This document shows, piece by piece, positions 35,201-48,600 of a stretch of DNA of 64,000 nt (the stretch's first letter is position 1; each line of letters starts with the position of its first letter). The notes under the pieces were generated by a model, which worked only from the letters and a program-made list of their open reading frames with translations, did not search any database and was not told where the DNA came from. A program made the translations under genes and the position numbers. The DNA is from Powellomyces hirtus (Eukaryota > Chytridiomycota > Chytridiomycetes > Spizellomycetales > Powellomycetaceae). The stretch spans positions 496,001 through 560,000 of the forward strand of contig JAHLKG010000007.1 of the NCBI GenBank assembly GCA_025526995.1, in the 5' to 3' direction.

Positions 35201-37158
35201 GAAAGCCCAGAGTAATGGCGAGCACTACTAAGCTTAGCGCTGCTGATGCTTTCTTGTTCTTTGTAACAGTCTCCGTATCGGTCAGTGGTGCATACTCGTA
35301 GCCTGCAGCATCCCACAAGTCGCATCGAGCGGAAAGTGGGTGAGTCGACTCAAGAATTGGCATGTAACTACCCGTCGCCAATACGGGATCTGGAAACCGA
35401 ATGATTGGGTATTGCGCAAGATTTGCACTTGCCGGGTTCCACGACGGGAGGTTCGCTGGACTGATATCATCCTTGCCAGCGATGAACTCTGACAGGTATG
35501 CGCGGAAAGACGATGTTACGGCCTGTGCCACGACTAGCATTGGGGGATTGTTTAGCAGATTAAGAGATGATCCTGTTTGCGCAACGAGACTCACCATCAT
35601 CCGGCTTCTTAAACAGATAGCTGAGATCTGTGGTATGGCATGCCATATCTCCACACATATTGCCCAGCGCTTCGTCCATTCCGCCCCTCCATGGAGCTTC
35701 GAAGTAGTATGACCAGACCGTTCCTGCACCACTTGATGCACGAATGGACTGCCGCTGAGGGCAGACGAAGACCCAATCCGATGTCACTCTCATGAGATGT
35801 GGCTTCCGAGATGCAAGATAATCTGCGGAGCTCGATTCGTAAATATCTAACACGGCATCATTATTCGGCGAAAAAACCGCCTCGCTAGTGAGCAAACGTA
35901 AATGAGCATCATATCTAATTGCATAAAGTTGTGCGGGACACATACACAATAACGTTGAAAAGAGGACTGCCAAGGTCCCCAGGATTTGTTCCATTCACGA
36001 AAAGAGATGTCTCGTTTGACACACCCCCGATCTGGATAGTTTGTGTCAACGACATCGCTGTCAGGGATTGATACGATATGAGCTGCCGCCTGTTGTACCC
36101 ACCATGATTCTCGCCCCTTGCATGACTGGACGCTGGGCAAGGGCATCAAAAGGATTCATCAAGACATCTACTCCGTCAACCACCGGCGCCATCGATCTGT
36201 ACACCAACTGTGACAGGGCCTCAACGCCGCTGCCTGCACTGCTTGTTTTGGCAGTCAAGACCTGACGCATGGATTTTCCTTTCATGCAAGCCGAGGTAGT
36301 ACACCCGAGGTCACGAGCTACAGCCTTGGCTGTGGTCTGTGCCTTGTCCAGAGTAGTCAAGGCCAATGCCGGTGGCGACATGAGTACCGCTTTCCTCACA
36401 ATCTGCTGAGTGCTCGGGTGTGCCATGTGCATGATTACAGATTGAGCTCCAGCTGATTGACCAAGGAATGTGAGGTCCGTCGCATTGCCGCCGAATGCCG
36501 CTATATTGTCCTGCACCCATTGAAAGGCCAATCTTTGATCCAAGATGCCGAAATTGATAGCATTGGTGGTTCCAGCTGAATCGACGGCATTGATGTCGAA
36601 GAAGCCAAATACGGAGAGTCGGTAATTGAATGTGACCACTATTGCGTTTAGAGACTTCGAGAGATCCGATGCATCGTATGCCGCCATCCCGGCACCGCCC
36701 TCCTCAAATGACCCGCCATGAACGAATATGACCACGGGAAGCCTTGCTGCAGCGGTTGATGAAGGACTGGTTTTGAGAAGCGTAGGATCGCCCAGAGGAG
36801 TATATACATTCATGAACAGGCAGTCTTCGCTAATCACGTCCGGACAGAGGACACTTTGACAGATCTGAGGGCAGCTTGATTGAAACTCAAATGCCTCCAC
36901 CGCGGACGTCCAAGGCGTTTGGGCCGTCGGTGCTTCCCACCTCTCAGCTCGTCCATAACGAACACCCCGAAACAGGAAATTGCCGTTCGCGTTCGCCTTT
37001 CCCGAGATTTGGCCTCCAGAAGCGTACACAGTGACTAGCGCACCGGGCGTCGCCGCAGAGACCCTGACTATGGCACTTGCCACAAGTAGGAACAAGAAAA
37101 GTATGCGGCCGAATGGGGCTACCAAGCAGATAATCATCTTGGATTCCGAAAAGAGCAT
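32228..37158 (-). CDS. Type-B carboxylesterase fused to an ABCG half-transporter
   Basis: A single gene, about 1,380 residues, joining a secreted esterase to an ATP-driven transporter. Exon 1 (37158-36103) has a signal peptide ([17 protein letters not shown]), [28 protein letters not shown], oxyanion-hole HGGSF and the nucleophile elbow [15 protein letters not shown]. The catalytic glutamate follows after an intron in [11 protein letters not shown] (about 36000-36032) and the histidine lies in [12 protein letters not shown] (about 35630). Exon 35533-34791 is open across the junction: esterase C-terminus ([20 protein letters not shown]), a transmembrane helix (near 35230, [16 protein letters not shown]), a charged linker, then [14 protein letters not shown] and Walker [15 protein letters not shown]. 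Later exons give [53 protein letters not shown] across an intron, and [16 protein letters not shown] long loop (33330-34000) precedes six membrane helices ending at 32228. The topology resembles fungal Adp1, which has a different ectodomain. One proposed intron is only about 32 bases and needs checking. Confidence 0.9.
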
Positions 37159-37669
37159 TCCTTAGCTGGTATTTGAAAGGCCTTGGACTCCTCCATCCCG
37201 AGGGTGTTATATAAGATTTCCGCACATGATGCTGGTCTCGTCACAGGCTCAACGTTGAATGGTTGGGAGGATTCTTTCAATTGCAGAACCACGGTATCTC
37301 TCTCGTGATTGTCCCAAAAGAGTCCGCATTGGCGATTCGTACATAGTATAGTATTGAGAGCGTCTGTGGGAATTGCTATTATACATGTCAAGTTCATCCA
37401 CAATATCTACTTTACGCGGTTGAGATTTTGATATTATGACACAGTCCCCCAAATGGCTCAACTCTGACCTTGCGGAGGGCGATCACTCCCGCTTACGTTA
37501 CAGCGCGACTGACGGCCTAACTGACGGCGGCTGTTACCAAAATCACAATGGTTTTTCTAAATCTTCAAGCCAAAGGAAGATCGCTGTGGCCGATTCAAAA
37601 AAGGCATTGATAGTCTTTGTGAAGTGGGCAGGGAGTCCGGCGTGAGTGCGGGTACTTCATTAGACTCAA
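37159..37669. other. Intergenic: promoter side of fusion gene, AKR 3' end
   Basis: Both genes are on minus. The region from 37159 should contain the promoter of the esterase-ABCG gene. It is AT-rich between 37360 and 37440. No repeat, TATA consensus or ORF of note was recognised. Confidence 0.45.
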
Positions 37670-38868
37670 TTACACGATGAACGTGGGGTCCCAGCAAAAT
37701 CTTTGGGCCGATTCTAATGTAAACGACGAGTTCAGGATGATCATGTCCTCCGGTGAGAGCTCTATGTCTACCGACGCCAGATTTTCAGCGAGCCTCTGTG
37801 AACTTGTTGTTTTGGGTATCACCAAAAAACCATGTTGCATCGCCCATTTGAGCAAGACTTGCGCCACGGTTGCTTTTCGGGCCTCCGCAATCTCCAAGAC
37901 TCCTTTGATAATTGTTGACCCATTGAGAAGTGCTCCTTCACCGAAACTACTGTATGCCTGAGGCTGTATCTCCTTTGCCTCTAAGTAGAATGTGAGACTG
38001 GCTTGGATGGGATATATTGCCGGATGAAACTCAAACTGTAAAGGCCATGAAAACTTGCACTATAGCCCCATTCAATCAGCAATGAGAAACCTACTTGATT
38101 GATATGCGGTACAATGGTCGCACCAGCCTCTCCAAGCAGGTTTTCCAGATGGTATCGATTGAAATTACTAACTCCAATTGCTCGCACTTTCTTCTCTGCG
38201 TACAGTCTTTCGAGTGCTCGCCATGATTCATGTCGGTTTGCCATGTTGCGAGGATCGTCCACTCGTCGGCCACTGGAACCTGGCCAATGTAATAAGAGGC
38301 AGTCCAGGTCTGATTGACACTGTGTTAGCGATTGCTCCGCCGTTTTCATCAATAAACCACCTACATTGCAGTGAAGGGCCCAACCTACGCAGCGACTCAA
38401 GCGCTGCGCTATACGCCTTCTCATAGCCTTGATCCCTCGGAGCTGGACGATATCGACGTGAGCACACCACAGCTAGTTTCAGCCGCGCGGAGAACATCTA
38501 GTCTTACAAATCTTCGTGGTGATGAACAGGTCTTCCCGCGCTACCTCCCCAAGCGCAATCAATTCTGCTACCGCTGCGCCAACAGCTTCTTCATTCTATT
38601 ACCAAGTATGAGAATTGGCGGCTCGTGCTCAGGGCAATTTTCAATTCATAACCTTGTAGACCGCGGCAGTATCTATTAATCTATATCCACATCTGATTGC
38701 TTCCTTCACAACATTCCGGCAACTATCACCCTTCAAACGATATGTTCCCAACCCAATCACTGGCATTGAGACCCCATTGCGGAGTATCACTGTGTGCGTC
38801 TGCGAAGTCATTCGGATTGGTTGAAGGTTACATTGATTGGAACTCTCGAGTCGTGTTTTTGACGCCAT
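37670..38868 (-). CDS. Aldo-keto reductase
   Basis: NADPH-dependent reductase of the AKR superfamily with a TIM barrel. The ATG at 38868 (MASKTRLESSN) is followed by VILRNGVSMPVIGLGTYRL, the family start. Exon 1 ends GYRLIDTAAVYK with the catalytic Asp and Tyr; the intron removes GTTATG...TAATAG and exon 2 resumes NEEAVGAAVAELIALGEVA. The catalytic lysine lies in LFITTKI and the histidine in CLLLHWPG. IGVSNFNRYHLENLLGEAG and AQVLLKWAMQHGFLVIPKTT are further family segments. The C-terminus is SAQRFCWDPTFIV. The tetrad is intact, although the exon-2 to exon-4 joins near 38340-38490 are approximate. About five introns are needed; length is about 300 residues as expected. The substrate cannot be named. 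It is divergent from the Myb-like gene, with 133 bases between start codons. Confidence 0.88.
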
Positions 38869-39001
38869 GATTGCATAAGCGTGGCGCAGACTCAAATAGC
38901 TTCCAGGCCGGCAGACTGACAGCACTTGTTGCATTCAACAATCAGACTACGGAGACCCTGCAACTCTAAGACTACTTCAAGCGCAACGAGGGAACTTCAA
39001 A
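38869..39001. promoter_or_regulatory. Short divergent promoter, AKR / Myb-like gene
   Basis: Only 133 bases separate the two start codons, which point in opposite directions, so the promoter elements must overlap or lie in the leaders. No TATA consensus is visible. Confidence 0.5.
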
Positions 39002-39400
39002 ATGGATGTCAAGATTGAAGATTACGAATCACCGGAAGAAGCGAATGTGGATATTACCCAGCTCGTACCAGGCGACCGCGACCAGAAGAAGAGGAAGCTT
39101 TCAGATATGCCGACGGACGACGGCCAGAAAGACAAGGTTCCAGACCAGGTTCTCAGGTCATATGCTGAAACATTTTCTTACCTTTCTTCTGTCTGGCAGG
39201 GCAAAGCAAGCCGCTGGAATGAGGACGATAAACAATTGTTGACCCAACTTGTCAAACAGCATGGAGAGGATGGAGCTTGGCGCACGATCACGGAGGAGTT
39301 CAATGCGCGCCGTGGGAAAACTCAAAAGCAGCTCAGGGATTATTGGAAACGAGTCCTTGGGAAAAGCCACAATGATTCATTTGCAACTGCAGATCATTGA
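39002..39400 (+). CDS. Small Myb/SANT-domain protein
   Basis: A 132-residue protein in one exon. The N-terminal half is acidic and charged with a basic patch (DQKKRKLSDMP) that could be a nuclear localisation signal. The C-terminal half is one Myb/SANT-like repeat: SRWNEDDKQLLTQLVKQHGE, then GAWRTITEEFNARRGKT and QKQLRDYWKRVLG, with three tryptophan or aromatic positions spaced as in the Myb fold. Loss of further repeats suggests either a chromatin-type SANT domain or a single-repeat DNA binder. The start ATG at 39002 has a good context (AAAATGGAT). I do not recognise an orthologue. An alternative frame of similar length in this region is a shadow. A nuclear role is inferred only from the fold. 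Confidence 0.72.
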   Translation: MDVKIEDYESPEEANVDITQLVPGDRDQKKRKLSDMPTDDGQKDKVPDQVLRSYAETFSYLSSVWQGKASRWNEDDKQLLTQLVKQHGEDGAWRTITEEFNARRGKTQKQLRDYWKRVLGKSHNDSFATADH

Positions 39401-39626
39401 CCTGGCTTTGAGTACTAGGCACCGGAACCTGACATGAAGGATGGATACTGGCGTAAAGCGAACGTTGGAAGCCATATCGCTCCCTATTAGTCTCCTTCCA
39501 CATTGTAAAATCTTGGAATTGCGAGAAAAAGATAGCTTACTTTGTACCGTATACAATAATGGATGAATCAAAAGATCATATTCAGAGTCATATATATATA
39601 CATATGCCGCGACATTGCAATATTGT

Positions 39627-42600
39627 TTAATCCGTCTGGCACAACAAACACACACCCCCCAAAGTCCATTTTTGCGGTTTTTCCTTCGTCTTCAGATTGA
39701 AGGTCCAGATGAAGGTTGGTCCTCTTTGTCTCGTTCGGTACACGGGGCATTCATACACGCCTTTCGTATCTTTCTTATCTATCGGTATGGCTTTGATATA
39801 GATGACGGGCATCGCTGGCGTCAGCTCCTTCAGCAAGCTTTCTTGTATCAGGCCGGTGTTGGTGTCCCATCGTGCGCCTTCCATGTACATTCCATGGATG
39901 TAAGCACCTTCTCGAGGCGCGCCAGAGAACTCATCCTTCGCCTTTTTGGTGATGTCCACAGACAGAATCATACGATCCAAAGGCCACTCATTCTTTCGCG
40001 CCGTGGTTTGCATGATGGCAGTGAGGAAAGATTGTGGGTTGAAAAGTCCGGGAAGCCAGACCACGGATGGGAGCTGGAATTCTGACACCCAGTTTTCGAG
40101 CTCCTTGATTCGTTGCAGGAGATCAGCGTACCACAGCGTGAGACCTTGCAGTGATGGGTACGCGAGCTTTTCCCAAGACACAGGCACAGCGTTCAAAAAT
40201 ATGGAGTTCATCAGTGCTTCCATGTTCTCCGTTATCGTCAGATCACCCTTCAAACCGAGCTGCAGCTCACGGAGAGAGCGCCGAATCTCACTCGTCAGCG
40301 TGGCCATACGATCGCACTCTTGTAGTGCAACGGAGATATATGGCGTACGCTCTTCCACTTTTGCCATGAGCTCAGGCACATTGAAAGAGTCCGGCAGCGT
40401 GCCGAGAATCTCTTCAATTACTTGACCGACCTTTTCTTCCTTACTTGTCGCAGAACCGCCAGCGGTATCACGAGGCTGCATTTCCAGAATTGTTCGGAAG
40501 AGCGTGTCCGCACTCTTGGTCAGCACACCGATTTCCGCATTCGGATGGAGACCGTAGAGGTATGGACTCTCAGGTGGTAAATTTTCGTCGATGTATTTGT
40601 GGTAATCCTTGAGGTCAGAAGTAGGCGGCATCGAGAATCCAGGGGCCAGCTCAAAGCTTCCTTCGAACATATCTGACTGAACATACGTGTCCAGGTAGGA
40701 CGAACACAAAAGTCGATCCCAGTCATCGGAAATGTGTCCGCCGTACATGATTTCACCGAACATGTAACGAAGATCAGTCCATGGGACCTTTGCGAACGTT
40801 TCCAGATAGTTGTAGAGCACATCCGCTGAGATGGTCAGATCTCCTGTGCTGAAAGGATACGCTCTGTTCCACCCCTGAGTACCGAACTTTCTTCGCTCAA
40901 GAATAGCTGCGTGGAAGTAAGCCAAGGCGAATAAAATTCCTCGGAACTCTGCATCCTTTGAGCAGCGCTCCAGAGATTCTTGGGTAAAGTTGTCAAGCGC
41001 TCGGTGGATGTTGGCTTGCATCCCCGTTGGAGGTTCGTTTGTGATCTTGACCGAGGCTTGCAGGATGGCAGTAGGAATAATGTGGTATGCAGGATCACCA
41101 GCTGGTTCGGCAGATAAGAACACGCGGAAGTTTGGATGTGATCCCGTCGACAAGGCTTCGAGCTTCTTTTCCAGGACGGGTAGCCATTTGGCAACCAAGT
41201 GAATGTTTTCCAACATGACCCATCCACCCTGCTTGTATGCCACATCCAATTTCTGCTCAGCAATAATCTCCTGACCTTGTCCCAGAGACACGTAGTGATA
41301 GTTGCCATTGTCTTCAGCAACGCCAAGCGTTCTACCATGAGCTTCGACTTCCTTGACAGGATCCACACCAGGCGATAAGATAAAGAAGATTGGTGTGGCC
41401 GGCCCGGACTCGTCATACGATTTGGAGAGTGGGACTCGGGAGGTATTAATATACTTCGGGCCCATCTTTGCGGCAATGAAGTTCGATACCGCGTATGTCA
41501 TTCGGTCAGGTCGCAAGCATCGGAGAATGCAAAGTTTCTCCAAAGCGCTCTTATTCTTCCATTCTTGCGGTAGCTTTTCATTTTCCGGGACTTCCAATTC
41601 ACAGTACTTCTTCCATTGCTTGGAACCTCCCTCAATGTCCGATGAAAGGGATCGGAATACTTCCATGTTTGAGAGCGCCTTGACCATTCCCCAAGCTGAG
41701 TCCGCTAGCCAATCGAACGGACTCTTAACACTGATTACTCGCGGGCCCCGCAAAAGGAAATCCAGCTCTAGCAAATCCATGTCGCCCTGACTGATGAGAA
41801 TCTGGAACGTCATTTGCGCAAGGAAAATGAGCTTGTCCCTTTCGAAAAGTCCTCGCGTTGTGTAGATAAACACCATGTACGTGATAGAGTCGATCAAGGC
41901 CACGACACGCTCTTTGATGTCTTCGCTCTTGTCTGCACGCGCAATTGCATTCTGGAAGACCACTTTGTAAGCGTTGAGCGAATACTGATACATTGGATGG
42001 ATCTGCCAAAGGTCGTTGAGTAAGAAGTAGAGGAGTGAGGACCGAGCAGCCACCGGTCGATATAATTCACGAGTCTCGTTGATCTTCTTTTCGGTCTTTT
42101 TGGCCTCCTCTACTTTTTGCTCAATGTCGGTCGCAGTACTCTTAGTGGTTTCCAGGTTTTCCACAAGTGCCGTGTCTCCCAGGAAGTTTCCTTGTGCGGC
42201 GGACAATCTGGAAAGCAGCGCGTCTTCAAGTTCTGTGAGTCTGATCTTGAACTCGTTTTGCTGCTTGGTTAGATCCGCCTTTGTCTTTTCGAGATCCGGG
42301 CGCTCGACGTTCACCACATCTGCCAAGAGCTGGTCCTCTAGACCCGCTAGAGTGACTGTGAAATTGATCAGCGTCGTTTGGGCTTGGATTTCAGGCGGAT
42401 AGTGTGGGTTTGGGAGACGAGTTTGTAGAATGAGCTTGAACTTCGGATCATACTCGACTTCTTTGTCTCCCATCTTGATATATCGACCCTTCTTGATGGT
42501 TTCTCGACCCAACAGAGGGTTGAGTACCGGGTCAATGCTTTCTTGGATATCTTCAATCAGCACAGTCTCTCCAGATGAGACGGCTTTCTCAATTGCATCC

Positions 42601-45600
42601 AAATATCCTTTGTGGCCAAGTCGCACAATCTTCAGGTCCGCTCCTTCCCGATTCTTGATCCAGACAACTCCTTGCAGCTGAGGATCAATGATAAGAGGCC
42701 ATCGCTTGCAACTGGTCACCATGGTAGCGTTTTCCAAGGAGACTCGATCACTCGGGAGACCCTCATTGTTCCATTTGGCAATCTCTGCACTTGATGTCAA
42801 GATATCCAACGGATCCAATCCTTCCGATAGAGAAACTTTGTGTGGGTTGCTCGGGTCGCTGAGGTATTTCAACCAATAATCCTGGAGCAGTTCCTCCCTG
42901 TATCTTTTACTGAAGCATCCGACGTAAGACACGAAGGCAGCCGACATTAGAACATCTCCGGCGAGAGTCTTCTCCTGTTCCTTGAATTTCGCAACAGCCA
43001 AGTTCCAACGAACATTTTCTGAAGCCAGACCTCCGACAAGTCTGTTTGCCAGGACAATGGTTTCCTGGGTGGCTCGCGCTTCTTCCTCACACATCAGCTT
43101 GTCAGCAGTCGCCTTCTCAAATTGTGCCGTCAGCTCCGCCAAGTTACGATCGAGCTCTGCGATCTTTGCTTGAATCTCCCCCAATCGGGCCTGTGACTCT
43201 TTTAGGGTTTCGTTCGCAGCTTCGAGCATCTTTCGCTTGGGCTCGACATCTCGGTATGTGTAGTAGTAGTTAACAATGTTCACCACCCATGAGCAAAGAC
43301 CAGCAGCTGCCATCGACTTCGACTTCATGAACTCCTCGTTGAAGTTGGGGTTAGAGAGGTATGGCTGCAGTGCGTCCAAATTGGTAGAATCAATGTTTTC
43401 CTTGTCAAAATTGATCAAACTATCCAGAAAGGCGTCAACCTTGGCCATCATGTTCTTGGACGCCTTCCAACTACGGTCCTTTGGCATCTTGCCCGGCGGA
43501 CTGAGCAACACCATGACAGCCGAAGCTGTGTCGACGACTTCCTGGGATGGAGAACCGAAAGACTTCAGTTCTGTCAAGTTGGCCTTGTTCAGGGTGTTCA
43601 AGGCGTTCGCTGCTGCCGCCAAAGCCGGTTCTGCAGCAGCTAGATCCTTTTCGGCATCTGCTTGCTTTTCCTGAACCTCCTTGGTGATGGCATCGACTTT
43701 TCTCTCTTCCTCGGCAGCGATGGCTTTCTCCTTATTTACTTTCTCTGTGTCAATTCCGACACGTTCAATCAGTCGTTCAGCTTCCTCGTTCTTGGCTTTG
43801 AGCTCAACTTCCTGGAACGCAAGTTTCGCTTTCAAGTCATCTACTTGCGAAGCTGTGCTTTGCAACTTCGTCAGTCCGTTTTCTAGACGCTCCATACTCT
43901 TCGTCAGCGCCTTCGATTTCTGCTCCAACATCTCTTTGTAAAGAGAAATCAGAGCCAAGAATGACTTTGGCGTTGTGTAGTTGTATCGCTTCTCGTTGAC
44001 CAAGTACTTTTTGGACACCGTGTTGACACTTTGATGAGCGAACGCCATGAATCTCGTGACTGGCAGTTTGAGATCATCTGGAACAAGATCACTGGTTGCA
44101 ATGAAACGTGTTGCCACAGACTGCAGAGCTTCCTCGGGCCATTCATGGAACCAGTCAATCATTGTGCAGTTGACAATTGCTGGGAACTTTCTGCATCGTG
44201 ATCGCAACGTGTTTCCAACAGGCGAGAAGCAAAGCACGACCTTGAGATTCCTCCGTACAAGACGAATGAAGAGGTCCCAGCACACTTCGCGGGTGTCCAC
44301 CAACCCTTGCGCTTTAGCCTCGTTGCGCATGGCGTTGATGATCGTATCCACCTCATCATCCGGGAACAGACCAGGAATATTGCCACTGGCAAGCATGTCG
44401 TTAATCAAGACCAAGAATTTTTCGTCTGCGATCTGGGAATCTGTCAAAAGGAACATGATCTGAACCTTTTTGATACCTGTCTTCTGGTACAGCACTGCGA
44501 GATCCGCCTTCAGATCCGTCACAGAGTATCCCTTCTTGAGCGTAATCTGGAACACTTCCATCTGACTGATGAAAGCAGCCAATCGAGCGAGAGACTGTTT
44601 ACCGCTTCCGCCAACACCGACCAGAAGAGCGTTTCCACGCGGAGACTCAAGGATTCGATTGATTCGACATACGTGTCCCATAGCATCCTCGAACAAAACG
44701 AGATTCATTGCCGCATTGACTTCGTCATACTGCATTTGGGCCTCGTCGAGCAACTTTTTTACCACTGCCCAGTCCTTGATCTGCCCATATTTTGCGTCGC
44801 CAATACCGGCTGCAAAATGCGTAAACAGAATCGGCTCTGCATTGATAGCGGCCTGATCCATATCCTCAAATGTTTTTTTCACCACTTCCTGCTGGTACTT
44901 CCTTAGTGCTTCCTGATCCGTGGCATCCATTTTATCGCCGTAAGTTCGGGAGGTTTCATGCAAGAAAAGCCGGATCAAGTCGATCGGTTCGTGCAATGTC
45001 TCTTTGTTGGAGAACAGCATGGCTTGGAAAATGTTGCTCAGGTCGCGAAGGTTGAAGATGTAATGGAATTTCACCGCAGATGGCAAGAAAGTGGCGGAGA
45101 CCTTCTTGTGTAGCAGTAAGGCGCCAGCAACGAGCTTCTCGGCCAAACGCTGAATGTTCGTCGGGAACTGCTTCAGATGCCCCGAAAGAATCTGGAAGTA
45201 GATGCTCTGTAAAGAGTCTACACCAGGGAAGTTGACTGCGAACGTAGCAAAGTGTCGTTGCAATCGACCCGAGATTGTGAAACTTCCGGCGGTAGGATTC
45301 ATGCATGCGACATACTGGCAATTGTGGATTTCCTTCAGCGTAAGCTTTGCACGGTCATACCAATGCTTGTAGTCCAGGTACTGTCTCAAGAGCGTGTGCG
45401 GCGACGCTGTTCCATATTTGTCGACTTCGGGCATGTTGAGATCATCCAAGAAGTAGATTAGCTTTTTGGATCCGGGCGGTCCGTAGTTCCTACCCGCTTT
45501 CTTCTCAAGAGGTTTCTCGAGAATCGACTGCAATGACCATGCAGTGGTGTAGAAGTTGAACGCCACATTGACGATTTGACGATCCTCGCCATACGAGTAC

Positions 45601-48600
45601 AGCTTGTCTTGCATCAGCACCGTTTTACCGCATCCCGCATTTCCGACCAAAAGAACAGGTTTACCGTTGTCCGCGAGGACATCAAGCATATATCGAAGGC
45701 GCGTGGTCTCCGGAGTATGCACCAGCACAGCACTCAATGGAGTCTCAGGATCGTACTGATAGGCGGGCACCCTGTCTGTCCAAGGAACGAACCGCTTCGT
45801 CTCTGTTTCGACGTAGTAGTCAAAGACAGTCCCTTGCACTGGGAATTTGATTGTCTTGAACTCAGAATTCCACCATCTACTGAATTCCACTCGGTAGTCA
45901 ACCATCTGGTCCTGGAAGACGCAACCACCGAAAGCCCACACGGCGGCGAAGACAAAGTACACCTCGAACCACTCCTTGTCGCAACCCTTCGGAGTATTCT
46001 GTGGTGTCAAAAGTCCTTCCAAAATGTTGCACAACGTCACAACCATTGAGAACTCTTCCACGTTTGCCTGCTTGAAGCGTCCTGATCGGCAAGCATCCAG
46101 GCAAGGGTTAACGTAACGATCAAAGAGCACACTCAAGTTCGACTTTTCGCTGGCATCTTCTCTCTTGTCGAGCCACGACTGCACGTATGGGTTCCATCCG
46201 AGATCCGTGGTGTTCAAATACAAAATTCCTGCACGAGAGACAGTGGCCGGGGTTGCATACTTCAGATCCCCAATCTCGAAGATCAACCGCATGTTAGGCT
46301 TCAATGGAATACGCTCGTTACTCGCTAGAGTCAACATTTTGTTGTCGTCCATGACTGTGTTCAAAGATTCAATCCAGTTGGGATCGATGTCTCCGTCAAG
46401 AATCATCCATCGTGGATCGGTGCCAGGCATTCCTGCAAGTTCACGCAATATGGATGAGAACAGTCCATCTTTCCATTCTCGAGTTGATGGGTTGATGCAG
46501 CCGAAGAGGTCGTCCGTAGTGACGGCCTTTGGATTAAGATCCGCAAAAACGCATTTCTTGCCGGAATTCATGTATGTCTTGGCCAACATTTTCCAAATCT
46601 GCGATTTTCCGGTTCCTCCATTTCCGATGATAAAGACACAGTGACGTACTGCTAGCAGTTCTTCGAGTTGTACAACTTTCAGGACGAACACCTCCTCTGC
46701 CTGCAAACCGCTCTCGATGGTTGCCTTTCGAATCTCTTCTTCCAGCTTCTCGTCGCGTTTTCGAGCAACCTCCACTTTCGGAAAAAGATCTCCGATCAGA
46801 CCGTGGAACACTTGCAAATCGTCGGAAACGATCTTTGGTAAGTTGAAATCACGCAACGCTCGCATCAGCACTTGCTCTTCCGGAACGTTGCGATCAACAC
46901 GTTTCAATGCACCAGCAACGACCAACACGGATTTGATCGCTCGAAGACCCCAATCGTAGTGATCTTGTTTCGACAGCAACTCTTTGTTGAGCTTGTAGAG
47001 CGTGTTGAACTTTCTCGCCAGCGAGCTCGCCTCAATGAAACCTTCAGCCATCAACATGATTTCCATAATCAGCTCCAAGTTAGGCACACACATAGAGCAA
47101 GGTCGGAACAGAGCCTTGATGTTTTCCGGCAATTCTGCACGACCGGCGTAACCGGGGTTCATGGTAATGAAGGCACCCACGGTCGGCGTCAAGCTGATTT
47201 CTTCTCCTTGGAAAATGAAACGCTTCTTCTTCGCTTTCAGTGCATCCTGGATCGACTTCACCTGCGTCGCAATGACGGAAAGCACTTCTACCATGATTCG
47301 ATTGAACTCATCGAAACAACCCCAGGTACCAGACTGAGCCAAGCCTTTGAAAATATTTCCGACTGATCGGTAATCCATCTGCTCAGAGCAGTTGAACACG
47401 TATACCATGATTCCGAGGGCTTTTCCAAGATCCTTGGTTGTCTCTGTCTTTCCGGTACCAGCCGGTCCAGCCGGGGCACCACCCATGATCAAATGCAGTG
47501 ACTGCGTGAGTGTGATGTAACAACGATCGGTAAGCGATGTGACGACCAAACGGGGAGTATTGCCCAAGTATTCATAACTGTAACGGAACTGAGCATCGCA
47601 AATGTTGATCATACAATCGCTCTGATCCTCGTCCCAACGTAAACGTAGCTGAGACTGCCAAGAGAACACTTGGGCGCTGTCTGCCTTCTCGAGAATCAGC
47701 TTGGCCACGATGTCACGCGCATGCACATCAAGTGTGCAAATCGTCATGATCATTTGACGGTGCAGCTTCGTCAAATCGCCTTGAATGAGGTTGATCAGAG
47801 CCGTCAGCTGGTTGACCTGTTTCTTGAAATAGTCTTTCAGAGAGTTCTCGTAGCCCTCTTCGAGTCGGCTGAAGGCAGCGTTCACTTCTGTTGTCCACCA
47901 GATCTGAGTTCCGGCCAACGTGATCTGCGCCGGGTAGTCGAAAATCCACTGCTCACGCGGCTTTTCTTCATAAGCTGTGACGGAGTCGCCCAGGTTTTGT
48001 CTCAGAGTCTTTCGCATCATGTCCACCAAACGGTTGAGCCAAACTTCAACAGGTCCCGTGCATTCGCATGGTTCAAAGAATTGGACATACTCGTCTTCTC
48101 GTGAGTACATTCCGACAGCGGTCTTTGTGACCTCGCCATTTGGTCCTTTGTGGAACTCGAGTGAGGCCAAACTATCGAAGAGTTTTCCGAGATGAACTGA
48201 GACAGCTTGGGGCATGTTCCCTTTGGCCAGAATATCCAGCAAATCTGACGCAGAGACGAAGTAGAATCGGGGGAAAGCCAGACGCTTGGTCTCCAAGTAC
48301 TCGGCTAGAGACTTTTCACAAAGTGCTAGCTGACCCTGGAGCTTTTCGAGCCGGTCAAACAATCCCTCCTTGGTGCAAACTTCAACACAGTTCGGGGTTT
48401 TAGATGCTTCTTTCATGAGCTCTTTGTAAGCCGCATCAATGTTGTCGAAGCGCTTGGAGTCTTCCGGGAGCTGAGCGCGAATATCTTCCGATCCCATGAA
48501 GATGTTCTCGAGATGAGACCAGGTCTGCTGCACTTCCAACCACAGCGTAATGACCGAGTCGACGGTAGACAAAACATTTTGCCACTTTGTGATTTGTCCT

